Shown one piece after another: positions 1 to 6,001 of a stretch of DNA of 12,850 nucleotides; the first letter of the stretch is position 1, and each line of letters opens with the position of its first letter. Origin of the DNA: J038 sp036734085 (lineage in GTDB: Bacteria; Chloroflexota; Anaerolineae; Aggregatilineales; Phototrophicaceae); the NCBI GenBank assembly GCA_036734085.1, contig DAIMZF010000093.1:1-12850 (forward strand), written 5' to 3'. The notes beneath the pieces are model-generated. The model ran no database searches. It was not told where the DNA came from and worked only from the letters and a program-made list of their open reading frames with translations. The translations under genes and the position numbers were made by a program.

Positions 1-121
1 GTTGTGTACTCTCAATCTGCATTTATCCATAGATGCTTAAATGTCCGAATATTTGAACATAGTAACGCACAATCGGCATTATAGCAAGCTGATGGCACAC
101 AACAGATGCAAAGCCAAGAGA

Positions 122-874
122 TTATTCGTAAATGTGGGTTGTGCTGAATTCGTAACGGTCTGCACGATAAATACTGGTGGTATGTTCGATAATCTGGTTA
201 TCGCCAACATAAGCGGTTGTCTTTACCACCAGTAGAGGGTCGCCAATGGCAACGCTTAACAATTTTGCGCGTTCTTCATCGGCAATAATCGCGTTGACCA
301 TGTGCGAAATTTGTGTGATAGACAAATCATAATGACTGCTGAGGACATCGTACAGCGACTCTTTTGTGTAGTCGTGCTGGTCAATATCGGGGCATAGTTC
401 CGTGAGTATCGTCGCGTCCTGTAGGCCGATAGGCTCGCCATTGGCAAAGCGCAAGCGCAACAGATGAAAGCATGGCGCGCCTTTTTTTGTATGTAAGGGG
501 CGCGGTGCATCCGCGCTGATGACGCTTTTCCCTGCATGGAGGACACGGGCGCTGGGTGTCATGCCCATTTCTTGTAGCTGGCGGGTATAACTCCGGTCAA
601 GGTAAAAACGGTTGGTTTCTGGCTGGGTGATGAACGTGCCACGTCCGGCTTTGCGTGCGATGAGGTTATCGCTGACCAGCCGCGCTAGTGCCATACGCAT
701 GGTATGCCGCCCAACGCCGTAGACTTCGCATAATGCCTGTTCCGATGGAAGCAGGTCATCTGTTTTTAGCACTCTGGATTTGATGAGATGGCGCAGGTCA
801 ATCTCGATTTGATGGTACAACGGCACCGGACTATTGGCGTCTACTGGGGTGATAGGAAGGTCTTTTGCGTCCAT
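122..874 (-). CDS. GntR/HutC-family transcriptional regulator with UTRA ligand-binding domain
   Basis: A 250-residue DNA-binding regulator, the usual size for the HutC/YvoA branch of the GntR family. Residues about 17-83 form the winged helix-turn-helix: it opens with PLYHQI, has LLPSEQALCEVYGVGR in the recognition region and ends with the wing AGRGTFIT. Residues about 95-245 match a UTRA domain, which in this family binds a small effector, often a sugar, sugar phosphate or amino acid derivative, and releases DNA. I chose the ATG at 874 because the HTH begins a few residues after it; the reading frame stays open to 1090 but that extension is unlike the family and overlaps promoters. The gene is divergent from a sugar ABC importer operon, so it is inferred to be its local repressor. 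Its own promoter holds a palindrome that could allow autoregulation. The effector is unknown. Confidence 0.93.
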   Translation of the reverse strand: MDAKDLPITPVDANSPVPLYHQIEIDLRHLIKSRVLKTDDLLPSEQALCEVYGVGRHTMRMALARLVSDNLIARKAGRGTFITQPETNRFYLDRSYTRQLQEMGMTPSARVLHAGKSVISADAPRPLHTKKGAPCFHLLRLRFANGEPIGLQDATILTELCPDIDQHDYTKESLYDVLSSHYDLSITQISHMVNAIIADEERAKLLSVAIGDPLLVVKTTAYVGDNQIIEHTTSIYRADRYEFSTTHIYE

Positions 875-888
875 ATTTTCTCTATTCT

Positions 889-922
889 TTGCTTTTGTTG
901 ACACATTGCTTTTGTTGACACA
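889..922. repeat. 17-bp perfect tandem duplication in the divergent control region
   Basis: The unit TTGCTTTTGTTGACACA occurs twice without any gap, at 889-905 and 906-922. Each copy contains a consensus TTGACA. The second copy (915-920) is spaced exactly 17 bp from a TATAAT at 938-943, while the first copy lies one unit further upstream. It sits in the untranslated leader of the gntR gene, 15 bp before its start codon on the other strand. It probably arose by replication slippage. Confidence 0.9.
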
Positions 923-943
923 CCTCAGCGTGCTTGTTATAAT
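915..943 (+). promoter_or_regulatory. Consensus extended -10 sigma70 promoter reading toward the sugar operon
   Basis: TTGACA at 915-920 and TATAAT at 938-943 are separated by 17 bp, and a TG pair at 935-936 gives an extended -10 element. This is a full match to the vegetative promoter consensus. Transcription would start near 950 and run to the binding-protein gene at 1250 through a leader of about 300 nt. It lies within the predicted gntR leader, so the two transcription units overlap head-on for a short stretch. Confidence 0.65.
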
Positions 944-981
944 CCCGCTAAAGTGAATTGACCGGACATTCGCAGAATCGT

Positions 982-1010
982 ATTTTATGCCAATTGGCAA
1001 CTTTAGACAA
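982..1010 (-). promoter_or_regulatory. Predicted gntR promoter (minus strand)
   Basis: Read on the minus strand, TTGTCT (plus coordinates 1005-1010) and TAAAAT (982-987) are separated by 17 bp. This would start a transcript near 975 with a leader of about 100 nt before the gntR ATG at 874. The spacer contains the palindrome at 988-999, so a bound regulator would block polymerase. Confidence 0.5.
988..999. promoter_or_regulatory. Perfect 12-bp palindrome, candidate operator in the gntR promoter spacer
   Basis: TGCCAATTGGCA is fully self-complementary and fills most of the spacer between the predicted -35 and -10 boxes of the gntR promoter. GntR-family proteins bind short dyads as dimers, so this is a plausible autoregulatory site. 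It resembles the second palindrome at 1146-1157 only loosely (GC-rich ends around an AT-rich core), so a shared regulator is inference. Confidence 0.45.
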
Positions 1011-1114
1011 CAATTTGAGTCATCGACCATTGGCAGTCGGGCGTGCGCGATAGATTTATACCGATAAAACGCGACGCTGATCGCCTGCAAGCATTATAGA
1101 GAATATGAATCTAT

Positions 1115-1143
1115 TTGCATGGTCAAAAAACAGGTGATATACT
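1115..1143 (+). promoter_or_regulatory. Proximal sigma70 promoter of the sugar importer operon
   Basis: TTGCAT at 1115-1120 and TATACT at 1138-1143 are spaced by 17 bp, with TG at 1135-1136 forming an extended -10. Transcription would start near 1150, leaving a leader of about 100 nt before the start codon at 1250. A perfect palindrome covers the predicted start point. This is the best candidate for the regulated main promoter of the operon. Confidence 0.6.
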
Positions 1144-1145
1144 GT

Positions 1146-1157
1146 GCAATCGATTGC
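1146..1157. promoter_or_regulatory. Perfect 12-bp palindrome over the predicted transcription start, candidate operator
   Basis: GCAATCGATTGC is fully self-complementary. It begins 3 bp after the TATACT -10 box, so it covers the predicted start point near 1150. A dimeric repressor bound here would block promoter opening or clearance. The divergent GntR-family gene is the obvious candidate ligand, by position only. Confidence 0.5.
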
Positions 1158-1234
1158 GTAATAAAATATTTAGTCGGGCAATCGTATCTGGAAGTACGCC
1201 GTATATCGGCAAATTACACTAAATTGTTTTTTAG

Positions 1235-1241
1235 TAAGGAG
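1235..1241 (+). promoter_or_regulatory. Strong ribosome binding site of the binding-protein gene
   Basis: TAAGGAG lies 8 nt before the ATG at 1250. It fixes the start directly before a clear signal peptide and suits high expression of a binding protein. Confidence 0.8.
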
Positions 1242-1249
1242 ATTTTTTC

Positions 1250-3346
1250 ATGCTTAAAAGAAATCCCGTTATTCTCCTCATCCTCTTGTTGCTGGCATCG
1301 TTGGCGATGACAGTACAAGCCGCTCCTTCTCCACAGGGTGAGACGTTCACAATCGGCGTGTCAAATAGCTTCGTCGGCAGTGAGTGGCGCACGCAGATGA
1401 TACAGAATATCGAAGATGTTGTCGCGGAATTGGCGACAATGGGCGTCGATATTGAGCTTGTCATCGAGAGTACAGACACCGATGCACAAGGGCAAATTCA
1501 GCAAATCCAGAACCTCATCAATCGCGGTGTCGATGCGATACTCATTAATCCGGGCGACCAATCCGCGCTGAATCTGGCGCTGGAAGAAGCGACGGAAGAA
1601 GGCATCGTCGTGATTGCGGTCGATCAGGAAATCGCGGCGGAAGGCGTCTACAATGTCGTGATTGACCAGACGGAATGGGCACGTATCAGCATTCGTTGGC
1701 TGGCGGAAGAACTGGGCGGCGAAGGCGATATTGTGCTGATTGAAGGCTTTGTGGGGCATCCTGCCAACGAAGCGCGGATGGCTGGCGTGGAAGAAGTGCT
1801 GGCGGAATATCCCGGCATTAACGTTGTTGGACGCGAAAGCGGCATGTGGGATCAAGCGACAGGCCAGCAGGTGATGTCCGACTTCCTCGCATCGCTCCCG
1901 AACATTGACGGTGTGTGGACACAGGACGGCATGGCGACAGGCGTCTTGACGGCTGTCCGCACGGCCAACCCTGACCAGTGGCCGGTAATGGTGGGCGAAG
2001 CCCGCGCAAGCTACATTCAAGGCTGGTCAGAAGTGCTGGAAACCCGCCCCGACTTCCGTTCCATTGGTGTCGTGAACCCGCCGGGCGTCGGCGCGGATGG
2101 AATCCGCGTTGCGGTGGAAATCCTGCTGGGCGGCGAAGTTGACGAAGATCAACTGGAAGGCCCGTTCGGAAACACACTGTATGTGCCGATTCCGTATGCT
2201 GTGACGGCGGAAAACTTCGACGCATACTACGCCGAAGTTGCCGATTTACCGGGTAGCTACACGCTCGACGGCTTCATCACACAGGCCGAAGCAGGCGCGT
2301 TTATGGTAGACGGTAGCGCGTTAGTCGATGATGAAGCAGATGCCCGCATGGATGAACTCGCCATGATGGATGACGAAACATTCACAATCGGCGTGTCGAA
2401 TAGCTTCGTCGGCAGTGAGTGGCGCACGCAGATGATACAGAATATCGAAGATGTTGTCGCGGAATTGGCGACAATGGGCGTCGATATTGAGCTTGTCATC
2501 GAGAGTACAGACACCGATGCACAAGGGCAAATTCAGCAAATCCAGAACCTCATCAATCGCGGTGTCGATGCGATACTCATTAATCCGGGCGACCAATCCG
2601 CGCTGAATCTGGCGCTGGAAGAAGCGACGGAAGAAGGCATCGTCGTGATTGCGGTCGATCAGGAAATCGCGGCGGAAGGCGTCTACAATGTCGTGATTGA
2701 CCAGACGGAATGGGCACGTATCAGCATTCGTTGGCTGGCGGAAGAACTGGGCGGCGAAGGCGATATTGTGCTGATTGAAGGCTTTGTGGGGCATCCTGCC
2801 AACGAAGCGCGGATGGCTGGCGTGGAAGAAGTGCTGGCGGAATATCCCGGCATTAACGTTGTTGGACGCGAAAGCGGCATGTGGGATCAAGCGACAGGCC
2901 AGCAGGTGATGTCCGACTTCCTCGCATCGCTCCCGAACATTGACGGTGTGTGGACACAGGACGGCATGGCGACAGGCGTCTTGACGGCTGTCCGCACGGC
3001 CAACCCTGACCAGTGGCCGGTAATGGTGGGCGAAGCCCGCGCAAGCTACATTCAAGGCTGGTCAGAAGTGCTGGAAACCCGCCCCGACTTCCGTTCCATT
3101 GGTGTCGTGAACCCGCCGGGCGTCGGCGCGGATGGAATCCGCGTTGCGGTGGAAATCCTGCTGGGCGGCGAAGTTGACGAAGATCAACTGGAAGGCCCGT
3201 TCGGAAACACACTGTATGTGCCGATTCCGTATGCTGTGACGGCGGAAAACTTCGACGCATACTACGCCGAAGTTGCCGATTTACCGGGTAGCTACACGCT
3301 CGACGGCTTCATCACACAAACGCAAGCGTTCGCGTTTATGCGCTAG
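1250..3346 (+). CDS. Tandem-duplicated (double-headed) sugar ABC transporter substrate-binding protein
   Basis: A 698-residue exported receptor of the type I periplasmic binding protein fold (RbsB-like, Peripla_BP_4). It captures a sugar outside the cell and delivers it to the permeases encoded downstream. Residues 1-24 form a Sec signal peptide (MLKR, a Leu/Ile-rich core, then TVQA before the likely cut). There is no lipobox cysteine, and indeed no cysteine anywhere. Two complete binding domains follow, residues about 31-345 and 376-698, offset by exactly 345 residues and identical from residue 31 of copy 1 through the motif TLDGFIT. Typical family motifs such as DAILINPGDQSALN and EGIVVIAVDQE occur in each. 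An acidic linker (about residues 346-375) joins them. Family members usually have one such domain (about 320-360 residues). After the signal peptide there is no lysine, and by hand count each copy has about 52 Asp/Glu against 11 Arg. The substrate is unknown; ribose, xylose, galactose or galactofuranose are possible. Confidence 0.93.
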   Translation: MLKRNPVILLILLLLASLAMTVQAAPSPQGETFTIGVSNSFVGSEWRTQMIQNIEDVVAELATMGVDIELVIESTDTDAQGQIQQIQNLINRGVDAILINPGDQSALNLALEEATEEGIVVIAVDQEIAAEGVYNVVIDQTEWARISIRWLAEELGGEGDIVLIEGFVGHPANEARMAGVEEVLAEYPGINVVGRESGMWDQATGQQVMSDFLASLPNIDGVWTQDGMATGVLTAVRTANPDQWPVMVGEARASYIQGWSEVLETRPDFRSIGVVNPPGVGADGIRVAVEILLGGEVDEDQLEGPFGNTLYVPIPYAVTAENFDAYYAEVADLPGSYTLDGFITQAEAGAFMVDGSALVDDEADARMDELAMMDDETFTIGVSNSFVGSEWRTQMIQNIEDVVAELATMGVDIELVIESTDTDAQGQIQQIQNLINRGVDAILINPGDQSALNLALEEATEEGIVVIAVDQEIAAEGVYNVVIDQTEWARISIRWLAEELGGEGDIVLIEGFVGHPANEARMAGVEEVLAEYPGINVVGRESGMWDQATGQQVMSDFLASLPNIDGVWTQDGMATGVLTAVRTANPDQWPVMVGEARASYIQGWSEVLETRPDFRSIGVVNPPGVGADGIRVAVEILLGGEVDEDQLEGPFGNTLYVPIPYAVTAENFDAYYAEVADLPGSYTLDGFITQTQAFAFMR
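1364..2283 (+). repeat. Copy 1 of the 920-bp perfect intragenic direct repeat
   Basis: This stretch appears identical base for base to 2399-3318 (offset 1035 bp), as compared by eye. The flanks differ: codons for Glu, Thr and Ser at 1342, 1345 and 1363 use g, g, a, against a, a, g at the matching positions of copy 2, all synonymous. After 2283 the copies differ in the last codons of the domain. Confidence 0.9.
2399..3318 (+). repeat. Copy 2 of the 920-bp perfect intragenic direct repeat
   Basis: Second copy of the binding-domain coding repeat. It is preceded by 115 bp (2284-2398) of diverged and linker sequence. It is followed by the natural carboxy end of the protein (TQTQAFAFMR), which corresponds to TQAEAGAFMV in copy 1. 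Because copy 1 also has this terminal motif, the unit duplicated was the whole mature domain. Confidence 0.9.
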
Positions 3347-3373
3347 TCGGGCGACTATCTGATTGTTTTATGC

Positions 3374-3402
3374 AAGGGCAAGGGTTTGAATACCTTGCCC
3401 TT
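3374..3402 (+). terminator. Intercistronic hairpin between binding-protein and ATPase genes (partial terminator or mRNA-stabilising stem)
   Basis: AAGGGCAAGG at 3374-3383 pairs perfectly with CCTTGCCCTT at 3393-3402 around a 9-nt loop. Only a short, broken T-rich tract follows (TGTTACTT), so termination is likely incomplete. In sugar ABC operons such a hairpin after the binding-protein gene commonly protects that part of the mRNA and lowers expression of the ATPase and permease genes. The role here is inferred from position. Confidence 0.65.
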
Positions 3403-3455
3403 TGTTACTTACATATAAAATGTTAACGCAGATTTTTAGAACGGATTAAAGAAGC

Positions 3456-4976
3456 ATGGATGTTTCTCTTTCCGCACGCCACGTTGTTAAACGCTATGGT
3501 GGCGTCGTTGCCCTTGCTGATGGAAACTTGAGCGTTGAATCCGGCCAGGTCGTGGCGCTTTTGGGTGCAAATGGTAGCGGTAAAAGCACATTGAGCAAAA
3601 TCATCACGGGCGTTGTCTCGCCTGATGATGGGAAGTTATCGGTTGACGGAAAGCCGGTGCGGTTTAACACGCCTCAAGCGGCGCGGCGTCTGGGCATCAG
3701 CGCGGTCTATCAGGAGTTAAGCCTCATCCAGGATTTGACCGTGAGTGAAAACATCTGGCTAATGCACGAGCCATTGTTTGCTTACTCCATCGTCAAGCGG
3801 CGGCAGATGAACAAGAAGACGGCGGAATTTCTGGACTTGTTTGCAGGGACGTTCCAGCGATTGAAGCCCGACGAGATCGTAAAAGATTTACCACCGGATG
3901 AACGCCAGATTGTAGAGATTTTAAAGGCGCTCAGCCAAAACCCACGCTTGATGATCCTCGATGAAGCAACCGCTAGCTTGGACAGTCGTCAGGTTAAGCG
4001 CCTGTTTGAATTGATTGATAGGTGGAAAGCGGACGGTATGGCGATTGTGTTTGTGTCTCACCGCATGGATGAAATCTTCCAGGTGGGCGACCGCGCTATG
4101 GTGTTGCGCGGTGGGCGTACTGTGGGCGATGTCGCCATCGCAGAAACAAATCGGGCAGAGCTTGTCGAGTTGATGATTAAGGGCGCTTCTGCAGAAGCCG
4201 TTGTCGATCAAAAAGCGGAACGTCCACAGACCCCCACCCGGTTAGAGGTCAAAAACCTGAGTACAAACCGTCTGCGGAACATCAATTTTACGGTGCGCGA
4301 AGGCGAATTGCTGGGCATTGGTGGGTTGCAAGGACAGGGACAATCCGAATTGTTGCTCACGCTGTTTGGCGCAATCCCGCATACCGGGCAGACGATGCTT
4401 TCTGGCGAGCGGGTTAACTTTGGGCATCCCAAACAGGCGATGCACAAAAAAGTCGCGTTTGTGCCGGGAGATCGCGGGTCTGAAGGTTTGTTGCTGTCGC
4501 GGTCTATTCTGGAAAACTTGCAATTGCCGTCGTGGGCAAAATATGGCCCTCTGCTACAGATGAAACGCGCCCGCAAAGACGCCAACAAGACCGCGCAGGA
4601 TTTACAGATGGTGATGGCCGGGCTGAATGCGCCAGTGAGCAGTCTTAGTGGCGGCAACGCGCAAAAAGTTGTTATCGGCAAATGGCTAGCACGGAATCCT
4701 GATGTGTTGTTGCTGAATGACCCGACAAAAGGCGTAGATGTTGGCGCTAAGGCAGAATTTTATACGCTGTTGGCACGGTTAAGCGATGAAGGCACATCTA
4801 TTCTGTTTTACAGCAGTGATGATGATGAGCTTTTGGGGCTGTGTAACCGTGTGCTGGTGTTGCATGACGGCATTATCACGGCGGATTTAACCGGCGATAG
4901 CCTGACGCGCTCACAATTGGTAGATGCGAGCATGGGCGCACCCGTACACGCTATTAAAGAGGAAACCACATCATGA
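3456..4976 (+). CDS. Sugar ABC transporter ATP-binding protein with two NBDs (CUT2, RbsA/MglA/YtfR-like)
   Basis: A 506-residue cytoplasmic ATPase with two fused nucleotide-binding domains, the usual form for CUT2 sugar importers (about 500 residues). NBD1: Walker A GANGSGKST (37-45), Q-loop Gln86, a degenerate signature (LPPDERQ, about 145-151), Walker B LMILDEA (165-171) and switch His202. NBD2: a degenerate P-loop GLQGQGQSE (290-298) without the GK[ST] lysine, a good signature LSGGNAQK (397-404), and an altered Walker B VLLLND (417-422) in which Asn421-Asp422 replaces the usual Asp-Glu; FYSSDD stands where other NBDs have the switch His. Thus one composite site (NBD1 Walker motifs with the NBD2 signature) should be the active one. 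It starts 109 bp after the binding-protein stop, behind a hairpin and a weak AAAGAAG ribosome site. Its stop overlaps the next start as ATGA. It powers the two permeases encoded next. Confidence 0.95.
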   Translation: MDVSLSARHVVKRYGGVVALADGNLSVESGQVVALLGANGSGKSTLSKIITGVVSPDDGKLSVDGKPVRFNTPQAARRLGISAVYQELSLIQDLTVSENIWLMHEPLFAYSIVKRRQMNKKTAEFLDLFAGTFQRLKPDEIVKDLPPDERQIVEILKALSQNPRLMILDEATASLDSRQVKRLFELIDRWKADGMAIVFVSHRMDEIFQVGDRAMVLRGGRTVGDVAIAETNRAELVELMIKGASAEAVVDQKAERPQTPTRLEVKNLSTNRLRNINFTVREGELLGIGGLQGQGQSELLLTLFGAIPHTGQTMLSGERVNFGHPKQAMHKKVAFVPGDRGSEGLLLSRSILENLQLPSWAKYGPLLQMKRARKDANKTAQDLQMVMAGLNAPVSSLSGGNAQKVVIGKWLARNPDVLLLNDPTKGVDVGAKAEFYTLLARLSDEGTSILFYSSDDDELLGLCNRVLVLHDGIITADLTGDSLTRSQLVDASMGAPVHAIKEETTS

Positions 4977-6001
4977 CAATGTCGAATTTCCAGCGTTTCC
5001 TACGGCAGAACCCCTATCTATTCACATTTATCTTACTGATTGTGTCTATTCTGGTTAACCGCTATTTACAGGATAACCTGCTGTCGTTAACGGTGCTTAA
5101 CCGCAATATGCGTGTTATGTTGCCAACGATGATTCTAGTCGTCGGGCAGACGATCGTTATATTGGGCGGCGGCATTGACCTTTCCATCGGCACGATGATG
5201 TTGATGATTAATGCGATGTTGGTCAACTGGATAACGGGCGATTCTACGACAGGACAGGTTATCCAGGCGATGCTGATGGCGTGTTTGGTCGGCATGGCGG
5301 CAGGCGCGTTTAATGGCTTTTGTGTGGCGTATCTGCGGTTACAGCCGATTGTGACAACCTATGCGACGGGGTTTGTGTTTGCGGGCATCGCGCTAGAGGT
5401 TTTGCCGCGTCCAGGGGGTGATATTCCGCGCGATTTGTCGCGTTTTTATCAATCCCCGCAGGAATTTCTCTTTTTAAACTGGCCTTTCGCGGCTTATATG
5501 GTCATCCTGATTTTGCTGTTCTGGGCGCTGTTGCGATCAACGCGCTACAGTCAGTATCTATACGCGACAGGTGGCAATGCACAGGCGGCCTATACAACGG
5601 GCGTGCCTGTCTCGATGATTCGATTTAGCACGTATGTGTGGGCGGGGCTTTTTGCTGGGCTGGCCGCCATCGCACGGACGATGCTCACCGGGTCTGCGAA
5701 TGCAAGCCTGGCTTTGCGTGATGGCGGGTCGTTAACCCTGACCACGATCACCGCCGTTGTGTTAGGCGGTACACGCTTGAGTGGTGGCAAAGGGGGCGTT
5801 GTCGGCGCATTGATGGGTGTGGCGCTATTAACGTTCATTCGCAATATTATCTCGTTTGGCAATGTGCCATCGTGGTATCAGGATTTGGTGGACTCGCTTA
5901 TCATCATCGCGGCATTGGCCGGGCCGGGCTTTATCCGTCTGGTACGGCGCTTATTTGCATCGTTGATGACTTCAATCAGAGAAAGAAAGGTGACAGTATG
6001 A
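4973..6001 (+). CDS. Sugar ABC transporter permease 1 (BPD_transp_2, CUT2 family)
   Basis: A 342-residue multi-span membrane protein of the ribose/xylose/galactose permease family, usual length. Family landmarks are GQTIVILGGGIDLSIG (58-73), LRLQPIVTTYAT (121-132), the cytoplasmic loop YATGGNAQAAYTTGVPV (197-213) that contacts the ATPase, and LGGTRLSGGKGGVVGALMG (264-282). The start at 4973 overlaps the ATPase stop by ATGA, with AGAGGA upstream; a second ATG two codons later (4979) is an equally possible start. The protein probably forms the sugar channel as a heterodimer with the second permease, as in YtfT-YjfF, since both are encoded in the same operon and differ from each other. Its end also overlaps the next gene as ATGA, so translation of the three genes is coupled. 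Confidence 0.94.
   Translation: MTMSNFQRFLRQNPYLFTFILLIVSILVNRYLQDNLLSLTVLNRNMRVMLPTMILVVGQTIVILGGGIDLSIGTMMLMINAMLVNWITGDSTTGQVIQAMLMACLVGMAAGAFNGFCVAYLRLQPIVTTYATGFVFAGIALEVLPRPGGDIPRDLSRFYQSPQEFLFLNWPFAAYMVILILLFWALLRSTRYSQYLYATGGNAQAAYTTGVPVSMIRFSTYVWAGLFAGLAAIARTMLTGSANASLALRDGGSLTLTTITAVVLGGTRLSGGKGGVVGALMGVALLTFIRNIISFGNVPSWYQDLVDSLIIIAALAGPGFIRLVRRLFASLMTSIRERKVTV

Noticed and set aside
19..36. Imperfect 18-bp inverted repeat GCATTTATCCATAGATGC
   Set aside because: One mismatch and only a 2-bp centre; as RNA it would not form a usable terminator, and there is no visible promoter nearby to make it an operator.
78..86. Minus-strand extended -10 (TGCTATAAT) near the left edge
   Set aside because: No acceptable -35 box at 16-18 bp, and any gene it serves would be outside the window.
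41..235. Plus-strand small ORF overlapping the gntR 3' end
   Set aside because: No ribosome site, no recognisable product, and it overlaps the end of a confident gene antisense.
875..1090. Open frame extending gntR by 72 codons upstream
   Set aside because: The winged HTH begins just after the ATG at 874, the extra residues do not look like the family, and the stretch holds promoters and palindromes.
1119..1310. Plus-strand small ORF across the operon leader
   Set aside because: It overlaps the strong ribosome site and the signal-peptide codons of the binding-protein gene in another frame, and covers the promoter -10 box.
1361..3260. Pairs of identical minus-strand ORFs opposite the binding-protein gene
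   Set aside because: They are antisense shadows of the two repeat copies; their identity only confirms the DNA repeat.
3395..3421. Possible promoter before the ATPase gene
   Set aside because: TTGCCC and TATAAA/TAAAAT are only 13-15 bp apart and overlap the hairpin stem; spacing is too short to support.
5872..5997. 42-codon upstream extension of permease 2
   Set aside because: It lies wholly within permease 1; the ATG at 5998 has a ribosome site and an ATGA overlap matching the previous gene junction.
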